64,000 bases of DNA from Sporichthyaceae bacterium (lineage in GTDB: Bacteria > Actinomycetota > Actinomycetes > Sporichthyales > Sporichthyaceae), in assembly GCA_036269075.1 (NCBI GenBank), contig DATASX010000033.1, forward strand, positions 1-64,000, written 5' to 3'. Made by a program: the position numbers and the translations under genes. Within the stretch, counting starts at the first letter, position 1, and each line of letters begins with the position of its first letter. This document shows, in pieces, positions 1 to 7,719 of the stretch. The notes below the pieces were generated by a model. It was not told where the DNA came from and made no database searches. It saw only the letters and a list, made by a program, of their open reading frames with translations.

Positions 1-470
1 CGCAACACTTCGTTGGCGATGATCTCCACGTCGGATGCCTGGCCGCCGCTGCCCTCGATGGCGGGCTGGTGGATCAGGATCCGCGCATTGGGCAGCGCCA
101 GCCGCTTGCCCGGGGTACCCGAGGCGAGCAGCACCGCGGCCGCGGAAGCAGCCTGGCCCATGCAGATCGTCTGCACGTCGGGTTTCACGAACTGGATGGT
201 GTCGTAGATCGCCGTCAACGCCGTGAACGATCCGCCCGGGGAGTTTATGTAGATTTGGATGTCGCGGTCCGGGTCCATGGACTCCAGCGTCAACAGCTGC
301 GCCATCACATCGTTCGCCGAGGCGTCGTCGACCTGGACGCCCAGGAAGATGATCCGCTCCTCGAACAACTTCGCGTACGGGTCGTACTCGCGGTAGCCCT
401 GGCTGGTGCGCTCGACGAAGCGCGGCAGCACGTAGCGGGACTCCGGCAGGTGGAGCTGACGGTCGTTCAT
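1..470 (-). CDS. clpP2: ATP-dependent Clp protease proteolytic subunit ClpP2 (3' end off window)
   Basis: Serine peptidase subunit of the ClpP1P2 barrel that degrades substrates unfolded by ClpX or ClpC in the cytoplasm. The gene reads leftwards and leaves the window after about 156 codons of a usual 200-215. The nucleophile Ser109 (in MGQAAS) and His134 (in ILIHQP) are visible; the catalytic Asp lies beyond the edge. The ATG at 470 overlaps the clpP1 stop in a 4-nt ATGA, so the two are translationally coupled. The order tig-clpP1-clpP2 is the standard actinobacterial one and clpX would be expected next. Confidence 0.95.
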   Translation of the reverse strand, partial: MNDRQLHLPESRYVLPRFVERTSQGYREYDPYAKLFEERIIFLGVQVDDASANDVMAQLLTLESMDPDRDIQIYINSPGGSFTALTAIYDTIQFVKPDVQTICMGQAASAAAVLLASGTPGKRLALPNARILIHQPAIEGSGGQASDVEIIANEVL

Positions 471-1069
471 GAAGTCCCCCCGGATCCCGGCACCTGACGC
501 GCGTTGTTCACGACGTGGTCGACGAACCCGTAGTCGCGGGCCTCCTCGGCCGTGAACCAGCGGTCGCGGTCGGAGTCGTTCGAGATCTGCTCGACCGACT
601 GGCCGGTGTGCTCGGCGATCTGCTCGGCCAACCGCTTCTTGGTGAACAGCATCTGCTCAGCCTGGATCTTGATGTCCGAGGCCGTACCGCCCAGCCCGCC
701 CGAGGGCTGGTGCATCATGATCCGGGCGTTGGGCAGCGCGTACCGCTTGCCGGGAGCGCCCGCGCAGAGCAGGAACTGACCCATCGAGGCAGCCAACCCC
801 ATCGCGACCGTCGCCACGTCGTTCCTGACGAACTGCATGGTGTCGTAGATCGCCAACCCGGCCGAGACGGAACCGCCCGGGGAGTTGATGTACAGCCAGA
901 TGTCCTTCTCCGGGTCCTCCGCGGCCAGCAGCAGGATCTGCGCGCAGATGTTGTTGGCCATGTCGTCGCGGACCTCGGTGCCGAGGAAGATGATGCGCTC
1001 ACGCAGCAGGCGCTCGTAGACGCGCTCTCCCAACCCACCGCCCTCGGCACTGTCACGGGACTGGATCAC
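467..1069 (-). CDS. clpP1: ATP-dependent Clp protease proteolytic subunit ClpP1
   Basis: First ClpP subunit of the mixed ClpP1P2 protease. From GTG 1069 the protein is 200 aa, the normal length, with triad Ser95 (GLAASMGQF), His120 (IMMHQP) and Asp169 (DSDRDRW). GTG 1069 is preferred because GAGG lies just upstream; the frame stays open to a TTG at 1105 with no good ribosome site, which would add 12 residues. It follows tig on the same strand after 171 nt and overlaps clpP2 by 4 nt. Confidence 0.95.
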   Translation of the reverse strand: MIQSRDSAEGGGLGERVYERLLRERIIFLGTEVRDDMANNICAQILLLAAEDPEKDIWLYINSPGGSVSAGLAIYDTMQFVRNDVATVAMGLAASMGQFLLCAGAPGKRYALPNARIMMHQPSGGLGGTASDIKIQAEQMLFTKKRLAEQIAEHTGQSVEQISNDSDRDRWFTAEEARDYGFVDHVVNNARQVPGSGGTS

Positions 1070-1202
1070 TGAAACCTCACCGGCTCGGGGCTTGTGGTTA
1101 CGCAAGGACGATCACTCGCGGCTGACTCGACCTTAACGTGGGCGACTGACCGAAGGCGGGGCCGGATGCCCCTGTTCGCTCACGGCGCAGGTTCGAACGC
1201 CC

Positions 1203-1227
1203 GGAGCGACCCGAAAGGCCCCGCTCC
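1203..1227 (-). terminator. Possible terminator after tig
   Basis: A GGAGCG/CGCTCC inverted repeat with a short loop lies 14-38 nt past the tig stop, in the direction of tig transcription. There is no U tract, as is common in high-GC actinobacteria. The stem is imperfect, so this is tentative. Confidence 0.35.
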
Positions 1228-1240
1228 GTACGGGGTCGGG

Positions 1241-2719
1241 TCAGTCCCCGGACGGGGCCTGCGGGATCTCCGCGCTGGCCGGGTCGGCCATCGCGGCCGC
1301 ATGCTCGCCCACCGTGGTGACCGGTTGCGCGGGGTCGATCCCGGCCTCGTGCAGGGCCTCCATCTCGGCCCGGACCAGGTCCTCGATCTCCTCCGCGCCC
1401 TCCGGGCGCAGCGCGGCCAGGTCGATCTCGGCGCCGGCGGAGTCGGTGACCTTGGCGTCCTTGAGCACGATCGCCAGCGCCTTGCTGCGCACGACCTCGG
1501 CGACCAGCATGTTGGCCTGGCCGGCGGCGACGATCTGCTGCGCGAACTGGTCGGGGGTCATCCCGGTGCCGGACGCGCGCTGGATCAGGTGGCGGGTGAG
1601 CTCCTCCTGGCCGACCGACACGTTCTCGGCCCGCGCGATCGCGTCGAGCAGGAACTGCGCCCGCATGCCGTGCGCGGACTGCTTCTCGATCTCCTCGTGG
1701 AACTCCTCGGCGCTCTGCCCCTCGTGGCGCAGGTAGTCCTCCAGGGTCAGGCCGCCCTGGGCGAGCTGGCGGGCGATCGAGTCGGTCCGGAAGTGCACCT
1801 CCTCGTGCAGGAACGACTCCGGCAGCGGGATCTCGACCTTCTCCAGCAGCGCCTCGATGACCTTGTCGCGCGCCGCGCCGCCCTGCATCAGCTTCTTCTG
1901 GGTGGCCATCTTGGTGCGCATGTCCGCGCGCAGTTCCTCGACGGTGTCGAACGGCGAGGCGGTCTGGGCGAACTCGTCGTCGACCTCGGGCAACTCGCGC
2001 TGCTTGACGGTCTGGACGGTGACCGCGATGTCGACCTCCTCGTCCTTGCGCGGCCCGGCGACCAGCGTCGAGGAGAACGTCTTGGACTCCCCGGCAGACA
2101 TGCCCTCGATCGCCTCGTCGAGACCCTGGACCAGCGAGCCGGAGCCGATGACGTAGGACAAGCCGTTCGCCTGGGCGTCCTCGATCTCCTCGCCGTCCTT
2201 GGTCCGACCGGACAGGTCGATCGAGAGGTGGTCCTCGGCCTGCGCCGGTCGGTCGACGCCCGTCAGCGTCGCGAACCGGGCGCGCAGCGACTCCAGCTGC
2301 GTGTCGATGTCCTCGTCGCTCACCTCAGCGGTGTCGACGGTGACCTCGATGCCCTTGTACTCCGGCACCTCGAACTCCGGTCGCACGTCGACCTCGATGG
2401 TGAACTTCAACTCGGCGCCGTCGGCGAACTCGGTGACGTCGACGCTGGGCTTCCCGAGGACCTGGATCTTGGCGTCGGTGACGGCCTGGCCGTAGAAGTG
2501 CGGGATCGCCTCGTTGACAGCCTCGTCGAGCACGGCGGCGCGCCCGAACCGCTTGTCGATGATCTGCGGGGGCACCTTGCCCTTGCGGAAGCCGGGCACG
2601 TTCACCTGGCCGCCGATCTTCTTGTACGCCGCGTCGAGGCTTGGCTTCAGTTCGGCGAAGGGGACCTCCACCGTGAGCCGGACCCGGGTCGGGTTCAGGG
2701 TCTCGACGGCACTCTTCAC
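1241..2719 (-). CDS. tig: Trigger factor, ribosome-associated chaperone and peptidyl-prolyl isomerase
   Basis: Binds the ribosome exit tunnel and assists folding of nascent chains. The N-terminal ribosome-binding domain carries the GFRKGK signature (in VPGFRKGKVP), followed by the FKBP-like domain and the helical C-terminal arms; the tail is acidic and Ala-rich. The start is GTG 2719 (reads VKSAVETLNP, the usual actinobacterial N-terminus) with AGGAG upstream; the open frame continues much further upstream, through the tRNA-Pro gene, but this is not coding. Length is 492 aa, slightly longer than usual. It precedes clpP1-clpP2 on the same strand. Confidence 0.96.
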   Translation of the reverse strand: MKSAVETLNPTRVRLTVEVPFAELKPSLDAAYKKIGGQVNVPGFRKGKVPPQIIDKRFGRAAVLDEAVNEAIPHFYGQAVTDAKIQVLGKPSVDVTEFADGAELKFTIEVDVRPEFEVPEYKGIEVTVDTAEVSDEDIDTQLESLRARFATLTGVDRPAQAEDHLSIDLSGRTKDGEEIEDAQANGLSYVIGSGSLVQGLDEAIEGMSAGESKTFSSTLVAGPRKDEEVDIAVTVQTVKQRELPEVDDEFAQTASPFDTVEELRADMRTKMATQKKLMQGGAARDKVIEALLEKVEIPLPESFLHEEVHFRTDSIARQLAQGGLTLEDYLRHEGQSAEEFHEEIEKQSAHGMRAQFLLDAIARAENVSVGQEELTRHLIQRASGTGMTPDQFAQQIVAAGQANMLVAEVVRSKALAIVLKDAKVTDSAGAEIDLAALRPEGAEEIEDLVRAEMEALHEAGIDPAQPVTTVGEHAAAMADPASAEIPQAPSGD

Positions 2720-2808
2720 GGCGTGTTTCTCCTGCTCTTTGACGTGGATTCGCTTGGAACGTACCGGGTTGACCCGGCGCAGCGCGAAACTTTGTTGCTC
2801 GGCACCAG

Positions 2809-2881
2809 TCGGGGCGGGGAGACTCGAACTCCCGATCTCCTGCCCCCAAAGCAGGCGCGCTAGCCACTGCGCTACGCCCCG
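2809..2881 (-). tRNA. tRNA-Pro (anticodon TGG)
   Basis: Full cloverleaf on the minus strand: 7-bp acceptor stem CGGGGCG/CGCCCCG, D-arm, anticodon stem CCTGC/GCAGG with loop TTTGGGG (anticodon TGG) and T-arm GGGAG-TTCGAGT-CTCCC. The discriminator base is A. CCA is not encoded directly after it. Confidence 0.97.
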
Positions 2882-2977
2882 TCGCGTCGGGCGGTAAGTG
2901 TAGTGGGCTGGGTCGGGAAGACCGCAGGCCGCCGAATGGTTGGCCTCTGAAAGCGTCGAGCGGGAGGCGGGGGATCC

Positions 2978-3424
2978 GTGGGCTACACAAGTGCACCGGA
3001 CGGTTGGTGGCAGAAGTTCGTCAGCGCCGACCCGCCGCGCACCGCCAAGCTCGCGGTCGTCCGCGCCGACGGTTCGCCGCTCGTGGTCCCCGTCTGGGTC
3101 GACCTGGAGGAGACCCCGGACGGTGTCGCGGTCGTGCTGCTCACCGGGAAGGACACCGTGAAGGGCCGGGCGATCGCCCGCGACCCCCGGGTCTGCCTGT
3201 GCTGGGACGACGAGCGGCCGCCGTTCAGCTTCGTGACCCTGCACGGCAACGCTGCGATCATCGATGATCTGGCGGAGGTGCGCGCCTGGGCCGGGCGGCT
3301 GGGCGGGCGCTACCTGGGCGCGGACCGGGCCGCGGAGATGGCCGAACGCAACGGGGTGCCCGGTGAGGTCCTGGTGCGGGTGCGGCCGGAACGCGTGATC
3401 GCGATGGTGGACCTGTCCGCATGA
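2978..3424 (+). CDS. PPOX-class split-barrel F420/FMN-dependent oxidoreductase
   Basis: 148-aa protein of the pyridoxamine 5'-phosphate oxidase-like split-barrel superfamily. The segments LAVVRADGSPLVVPVWVDLE, TGKDTVKGRAIARDPRVCL and FVTLHGNAAI match actinobacterial members that bind F420 or FMN as homodimers; the substrate cannot be told. GTG 2978 follows a G-rich GGGAGG stretch. The stop overlaps the start of a repeat also found at 61.8 kb. It is divergent from the tRNA-Pro gene. Confidence 0.85.
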   Translation: MGYTSAPDGWWQKFVSADPPRTAKLAVVRADGSPLVVPVWVDLEETPDGVAVVLLTGKDTVKGRAIARDPRVCLCWDDERPPFSFVTLHGNAAIIDDLAEVRAWAGRLGGRYLGADRAAEMAERNGVPGEVLVRVRPERVIAMVDLSA

Positions 3425-3455
3425 GCGAGCTTGCGAGCGAATCAATGGCACAGTG
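3421..3455 (+). repeat. Dispersed copy of the GAGCGAGCTTGCGAG repeat
   Basis: 35 nt beginning ATGAGCGAGCTTGCGAGCGA and ending GGCACAGTG closely match the first part of the 77-bp tandem repeat at 61814-61967. Here the repeat starts at the last codon of the split-barrel gene and runs to the start of the MFS gene. Confidence 0.7.
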
Positions 3456-4775
3456 CCCGCCACTCACCCGCCCGCACCGGCGAACGGTCGCCCGCCGGTG
3501 AGCACCTTGACGCGGCTCGGGCCGCGCCCCCTGCTCGTCGCCCTGACCATGTACCTGGTCATGACCGGCGCGACGGTGCCCACGGCGCTTTACGGGCTGT
3601 GGGCACGTCAGTACGGGTTCGGCACCCTGATGATCACGGTGATCTTCTCGATCTACGTCATCGGCGTGCTCGTCGGCCTGCTCGGCCTGGGCGGCGTGTC
3701 CGATGCCATCGGGCGCCGCCCCGTACTGCTCGCGTCGGTGGCCGCCTCGACCGTCTCCGACGTCGGGTACCTGGTCGCGCACAGCCTCACGATGGTCTTC
3801 GCGGCCCGGTTGGTGTCCGGCCTGGCCACCGGCCTGGTGGCGGGCACGGCCACCGCGGCGATGGTCGACCTGGCACCGGCCGGCCTGCGCGGACCAGCTT
3901 CGACGACCGCGCTGGTGGCCAACGCCGGCGGGCTGGCGTCCGGCCCGGTCCTGGGTGGTGTGTTCGCACAGCACCTCAGTTCGCCGACCCACCTCGTCTA
4001 CGTCGCGCATCTGGTCCTGCTCGCGGTGGCGGCGGTCGGGACCTGGTTCGCCGTGCCCCCCGGCCGCCGCCGGCCGGAGGTGTCGCTACGGCCGCGCGGG
4101 CTCGCGGTGCCCGCCGAGGTGCGCGCCCCGTTCTGGCAGTCCTCGTCCGCCGGGGGTGCCGGCTTCGCGGTCGGAGGTCTGATCAACGTGGTTGTCGGGG
4201 CCTTCCTGGTGCACCTGGTCGGGGTCCACGACCTGTTGCTGGCCGGGGTCATCGCCTCAACGGTGTTCGGCACCGTGGCGGTGGGCCAGGTCGTGGGCCG
4301 GTCCTTGACGGTCTCGACCGGCATGCTGCTGGCCTGTGTCGGGCTGTTCGTGTCCTGCCTGCTAAACGCGGCCAGCCTCGCCACCGGCTCGGTCGAGGTG
4401 CTGGTGCTGGCCGGGATCACGGCGGGCACCGGTACCGGGCTGGCGATCGGGCAGGGCATCGCCACCATCAACACCAGGTGCCCGCCGGAGCGTCGCGGCG
4501 AGACGAACTCGGCGTTCTTCGCGGTCATGTACATCGGATTGGCGGTGCCGGTCATCGGTGCCGGGGTGGCCGTCAACCAGATGGGCCTGCGCTCCGGCGG
4601 TGAGTTGTTCAGCGGGTGCGTCGCGGTGGTCGTGGTCGCCATCGGACTGAGCCTGATGTGGGAACTGACCCGGAGTCAGGCCCAGGAACCCTCGTTCGAG
4701 CCGGAGCTCGAGGCCGTGGGCGAAGAGGTGTTGGTCCCGTTGTGCCACAAACCCCGCGCGGTGCTCTACCTATAG
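3453..4775 (+). CDS. MFS transporter
   Basis: About 440 aa with roughly twelve hydrophobic segments. The motif GGVSDAIGRRPVLL between the second and third helices is the MFS signature A loop, and SGLATGLVAGTATAAMVDLAP fits helices 4-5. It is probably a drug or metabolite exporter; the substrate is unknown. The first in-frame start is GTG 3453 with no clear ribosome site; GTG 3498 (reads VSTLTRLGPRP) is an alternative just ahead of the first helix. The C-terminus carries an unusual acidic cytoplasmic tail of about 35 residues. Confidence 0.88.
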   Translation: MPATHPPAPANGRPPVSTLTRLGPRPLLVALTMYLVMTGATVPTALYGLWARQYGFGTLMITVIFSIYVIGVLVGLLGLGGVSDAIGRRPVLLASVAASTVSDVGYLVAHSLTMVFAARLVSGLATGLVAGTATAAMVDLAPAGLRGPASTTALVANAGGLASGPVLGGVFAQHLSSPTHLVYVAHLVLLAVAAVGTWFAVPPGRRRPEVSLRPRGLAVPAEVRAPFWQSSSAGGAGFAVGGLINVVVGAFLVHLVGVHDLLLAGVIASTVFGTVAVGQVVGRSLTVSTGMLLACVGLFVSCLLNAASLATGSVEVLVLAGITAGTGTGLAIGQGIATINTRCPPERRGETNSAFFAVMYIGLAVPVIGAGVAVNQMGLRSGGELFSGCVAVVVVAIGLSLMWELTRSQAQEPSFEPELEAVGEEVLVPLCHKPRAVLYL

Positions 4776-4791
4776 GCTGAGCACGCTCCAC

Positions 4792-4865
4792 GCGGGTGTA
4801 GCTCAATGGCAGAGCCCCAGCCTTCCAAGCTGGCCATGCCGGTTCGATCCCGGTCACCCGCTCCA
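4792..4865 (+). tRNA. tRNA-Gly (anticodon TCC)
   Basis: Cloverleaf with acceptor GCGGGTG/CACCCGC, D-arm GCTCAATGGCAGAGC, anticodon stem CCAGC/GCTGG with loop CTTCCAA, T-arm CCGG-TTCGATC-CCGG, discriminator T and an encoded CCA. Confidence 0.97.
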
Positions 4866-5004
4866 CGCATTTGCGCAGCTCAGCGACCTTTGGGTCACGC
4901 CGGACGGGCCCAAAATTCGGCACGACACCCCCTGCGTGACGTTCACGTTGATCTTGGTCGGGCGGGACGGTGCCGCTCCGGCGCATGCTTGACGAAACAG
5001 GAAA

Positions 5005-5694
5005 ATGGACGCTCGGAGACGCGAGGGCTGGGTGGGCCCTTCTGGGCAACGGAGGCCGGCGACGGACACCAAACTCCTTGCGCGTCAGGAGCGTGCAGAT
5101 CTTGCGGCGCTGCTGTCCACGCTGCGACCCCGGCAGTGGGATCACCCCACCTTGTGCAGCGACTGGTCCGTGCGCGAGGTGGTCGCTCACCTGCTCAGCT
5201 ACGACGAGCTGGACACGCGCGGCCTGATCACCCGCTTCGCCAAGGCGCGGTTGCTGCCGGACCGCGCCAATGCGGTCGGGGTAGCCGACTACAGCACCTA
5301 CGAACCCGAGCAGCTGGTCGCGCTGTTGAACACAAACCTGTCTCCACGGGGACTTCCGGCGGCCTTCGGCGCGAGGATCGCGCTGGTCGACGGCCTCATT
5401 CATCACCAAGACATCCGGCGACCGCTGGGTATGGCACGCGTCATCCCGCCCGAACGGCTCCGAGCCGCGCTCCCGTTCGCACTGATCGCGCCGCCCATCG
5501 GGGCGTTCCGGCGCGCTCGCGGATTGCGACTGGTCGCCACCGACCTGGTCTGGAAATCCGGGCGCGGTCCGGAAGTGCGTGGGCCGGGCGAGGCGCTCCT
5601 CATGGCGCTCGCCGGCAGACCCACTGCAGGGCCCGAGCTCTCCGGTCCCGGGCAACCCATACTCGTCCGCCGACTCGGTCGCGGCCTGGGCTGA
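5005..5694 (+). CDS. Maleylpyruvate isomerase-family, mycothiol-dependent-type enzyme
   Basis: 229-aa protein of the MDMPI/DinB-like four-helix family. The N-terminal signature LCSDWSVREVVAHLLSYDEL (about residues 51-70) and DGLIHHQDIRRPLG (about residues 132-145) supply the metal-binding His residues. Relatives use mycothiol as cofactor; the substrate is unknown. The ATG at 5005 gives an N-terminal extension of about 20 polar residues with a weak ribosome site, so translation may begin slightly later. The stop codon forms part of a hairpin with the stop of the convergent vapC. Confidence 0.8.
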   Translation: MDARRREGWVGPSGQRRPATDTKLLARQERADLAALLSTLRPRQWDHPTLCSDWSVREVVAHLLSYDELDTRGLITRFAKARLLPDRANAVGVADYSTYEPEQLVALLNTNLSPRGLPAAFGARIALVDGLIHHQDIRRPLGMARVIPPERLRAALPFALIAPPIGAFRRARGLRLVATDLVWKSGRGPEVRGPGEALLMALAGRPTAGPELSGPGQPILVRRLGRGLG

Positions 5695-5719
5695 GTCCCT
5701 GCCCCCTCGGGTTCAGCCC
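5688..5719. terminator. Hairpin containing both convergent stop codons
   Basis: GGGCTGA (5688-5694) and TCAGCCC (5713-5719) form a 7-bp stem. The TGA of the plus-strand gene and the complementary stop of vapC are both inside the stem, so it could act in either direction. Confidence 0.55.
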
Positions 5720-6126
5720 GGCAGGCGCAGCCGCTCGACATCCGGTCGATCCCCGTACACGGAGCGGATCCGGTCGAAGTCATGGTCGTCGTGCAGCACC
5801 GACAACCGATGTTCGACGGCCAACGAGGCGATCAGGATGTCGGGCAGGGGCACGCTGCGGTGCAGCCGCGCGGCGATCAGCGCCGCCATGATCTCGACGG
5901 CGCGACGCTCCGATCGCGGTGTGGCGTTCAGCGTCAGCAGCGGGGCCAGCACCGCATCGCGCAGCCGGGGCCAGTCCGCGACGTCGCGGCTGGACACCGC
6001 GACCCCGAGAACCGTGGGCAGGCTCACCCAGACGCGGCCCTGGTTGATCCGGTCGATCCAGGTCGGGTAGTCCGGCGAACGCGGAAGCTTCCAGAGGGCG
6101 GACTTGTCGATCGCCCAGTCGGTCAT
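5713..6126 (-). CDS. PIN-domain toxin, VapC type, with a substituted active-site Glu
   Basis: 137-aa PIN-domain ribonuclease-like protein. The first acidic motif IDKSAL and the C-terminal PDILIASLAVEHRLSVLHDDHDFDRI are typical VapC. The usual T-x-LE-x-x-x-SAR segment reads TVLGVAVSSR, so the conserved second catalytic acid is Gly (codon GGG, one base from GAG). The antitoxin frame upstream is only about 29 codons. The start overlaps that frame in ATGA, as in intact vapBC pairs. The toxin is likely weakened or inactive. Confidence 0.8.
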   Translation of the reverse strand: MTDWAIDKSALWKLPRSPDYPTWIDRINQGRVWVSLPTVLGVAVSSRDVADWPRLRDAVLAPLLTLNATPRSERRAVEIMAALIAARLHRSVPLPDILIASLAVEHRLSVLHDDHDFDRIRSVYGDRPDVERLRLPG

Positions 6127-6212
6127 GACCAGGCGGCCCGCATCAGTTCCTCATCGCCGAGGCCCGACGCCAGGCCGACCGCGGGGGAATCGCCGAAGCG
6201 AAGGACTCGGAT
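6123..6212 (-). pseudogene. Truncated VapB antitoxin remnant
   Basis: A short frame reading RVLRFGDSPAVGLASGLGDE and ending in AAWS overlaps the vapC start in ATGA, where vapB should end. An in-frame stop lies immediately upstream, there is no ATG or ribosome site at the 5' end, and 29 codons is too short for a VapB of about 70-90 aa. I infer a 5' deletion. Confidence 0.4.
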
Positions 6213-6287
6213 TCAATAAAAACTAACCAGTCAATTCGTTTTGGTGAAACCGTTGACTCATCCTCGGGGCAGCCCTAGGCTGAAACA

Positions 6288-6301
6288 AGTCAGCACTGAC
6301 T
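6288..6301. promoter_or_regulatory. Palindromic operator AGTCAG-CA-CTGACT
   Basis: Perfect 14-bp inverted repeat in a locally AT-richer stretch (6215-6300), next to an alcohol dehydrogenase pseudogene. It resembles a TetR-type operator whose original downstream gene has been rearranged. Confidence 0.45.
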
Positions 6302-6304
6302 AGT

Positions 6305-6563
6305 TCATCCATGGGAGCCGTACCCGGTGGTGACGCCGCAGCCGACGAGCGCCGCCTTGTCCAGGGGCAGGTCCGGTTCGACCTTGACGGTGCTGGCGAC
6401 CGGCACCACCGCGTACTCGCTGAAGGTGCCGAGCATGCAGGCCTGGCCGATCTCCTCGCCGCGCCCGCGCAGCCGGTAGGTGCCGTCGAGCTGCGGGCCG
6501 AGCATGATCGCCCCGCCCAGGTCCCACAGGTTGCTCATGCCACGAGCGCAGTACGAGCAGCGC
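6305..6563 (-). pseudogene. Zn-dependent alcohol dehydrogenase, middle fragment (inverted)
   Basis: Reads from the structural-zinc motif CGRCSYCARGMSNLWDLG through GAIMLGPQLDG and GTFSEYAVVP to GCGVTTGYGS, then hits a stop. This is the middle of a long-chain (NDMA- or mycothiol-type) alcohol dehydrogenase. It ends exactly where the opposite-strand fragment at 6566 continues, so a block of about 260 bp has been flipped. The N-terminal catalytic domain before the Cys motif is missing. Confidence 0.8.
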
Positions 6564-6565
6564 CC

Positions 6566-6906
6566 GCAGGCCCTCCGTGCGCACCGCGGCGCTCAAGGCG
6601 GGCGACGCCGCGGTGATCATGGGCATCGGCGGCATCGGCATCAACGCGGTGCAGGGCGCTCGGGCGGCCGGTTGTCGCTACGTCTTCGCGATCGACCCGG
6701 TGGCCTTCAAACGGGAGAAGGCCCTGGAATTCGGGGCGACGCACGCCTTCGCCGACCCCGACGAGGCCTGGCTGGTCGTCGCGGAACTGGCGCGGGGTCA
6801 GTTGGCCGACGCCTGCGTGATCGCCACCGACGTGGCCGAGTCCGAGTACGTCGCCCAGGCGCTCTCCCTGGTCGGCAAGCGCGGTCGGGTCGTCGTCACA
6901 CCGCCA
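6566..6906 (+). pseudogene. Zn-dependent alcohol dehydrogenase, Rossmann fragment
   Basis: Reads SVRTAALKAGDAAVIMGIGG and continues INAVQGARAAG to LSLVGKRGRVVVT, the NAD-binding half of the same alcohol dehydrogenase family. It begins with the residues that should follow GYGS in the inverted fragment. Homology stops after GRVVVT near 6900 and an unrelated reading frame takes over, so the C-terminal quarter is lost. Confidence 0.8.
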
Positions 6907-7054
6907 GCAGGCCATCACCCGGCCGCGCGTACGGACGTTGCGCAACGAGGTGCTGTGGTACCCGTACTCGCGTCGACGCGTGGGCGTCGTGGCCCGCATC
7001 CTGCGCGCGTTGGTGGCACGCGACCCGCGGCGCCGGCTGACCGGGAGTTCCTGA
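6906..7054 (+). pseudogene. C-terminal fragment of an unidentified protein
   Basis: From about 6906 the best coding frame changes to one reading TRPRVRTLRNEVLWYPYSRR and ending ARDPRRRLTGSS at a TGA (7052-7054). The composition looks like real protein, but there is no start and I do not recognise the family. It is fused directly to the truncated dehydrogenase, suggesting a deletion junction. Confidence 0.35.
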
Positions 7055-7062
7055 TCGTCGGC

Positions 7063-7676
7063 TCAGGCCTCGGGCCCGAGGTAGATGTCGGCAACCGCCG
7101 CCAGGTCCGCAGCAGCCGTTCCTCCTCCGCGCTGCCGGCAACGACGGTCCGGGCGGCGGCGCCGAGCATCGAGGTCACCAGCACCACACAGAACTCGCGG
7201 AACCGGGGGTGCGCGGCCCGTTCCTCCCCGAGCAGCGTGCGGCACAGCGCAAGGTTGGCCCGCCCGAACTCGCGCTCCAACGGGACGAGGTAGTCCGTCA
7301 TCTCCGCGTCGTGACGGGCCACGGCCAGGAGTTCCAGCGACGCTCGGCCGAGCGGTCCGGAGAAAACCTGCCAGAGCAGCGTGACCCAGTCCTCGCCCTT
7401 TTCCGTCTCCAGTTGTGCCGCGTGGACGCGGACGTCGTCGATGCGGGTTGCGTAGAGGTGCCGTACCGCAGCCGCAATGAGTTCGCTGCGCGAGCTGTAG
7501 TAGTGCAGCAGCACACCGCGGGAGAGCCCGGACTGCTTCTGCACCTCCAGCGTGGTGGTGGCGGCGTAGCCACGATCGGTGAGGATCGCGACCGTCGCCT
7601 CCAGGAGCTTGCGCTCGGCGGTCTCCCGTCGCTCGCGTTGGCTGATCCGCCTGCGCGGCAACGAGTCGGCGCCCAT
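7063..7676 (-). pseudogene. TetR-family regulator with a C-terminal frameshift
   Basis: The N-terminal helix-turn-helix is intact (about residues 15-65, with GYAATTTLEVQKQSGLSRGV), followed by a TetR ligand domain. Near 7108-7118 the frame reads RLLRTWRRL and then runs on with low-complexity Arg/Pro sequence to 6915. The neighbouring frame instead gives LAAVADIYLGPEA and a stop at 7063, a natural TetR ending. One missing base would explain this: a real frameshift or an assembly error. It is divergent from the next tetR gene with a palindrome between them. Confidence 0.7.
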
Positions 7677-7690
7677 CGGTACAAACTAGA

Positions 7691-7708
7691 CTGAACGCGC
7701 AAGTTCAG
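7691..7708. promoter_or_regulatory. Operator CTGAAC-N6-GTTCAG between divergent tetR genes
   Basis: Perfect inverted repeat with 6-bp arms, 14 nt upstream of the leftward tetR start and 11 nt upstream of the rightward one. Position and symmetry fit autoregulation by one or both TetR proteins. Confidence 0.6.
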
Positions 7709-7719
7709 ATTGGCGGGCC

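Noticed and set aside
69-2863. Long plus-strand ORFs over clpP and tig
   Set aside because: They are antisense shadows of conserved minus-strand genes; high-GC DNA yields long spurious ORFs. The minus-strand products match known families over full length.
3257-3270. ATCATCGATGATC inside the split-barrel gene as a copy of the 23129 palindrome
   Set aside because: It encodes AAIIDDL within a conserved protein; a similar match at 15780 in the PanE gene also encodes AAIIDDL. The shared codons explain the likeness.
2720-3463. N-terminal extension of tig to 3463
   Set aside because: It would run through the tRNA-Pro gene and antisense to the split-barrel gene; GTG 2719 has a proper ribosome site and the family's normal N-terminus.
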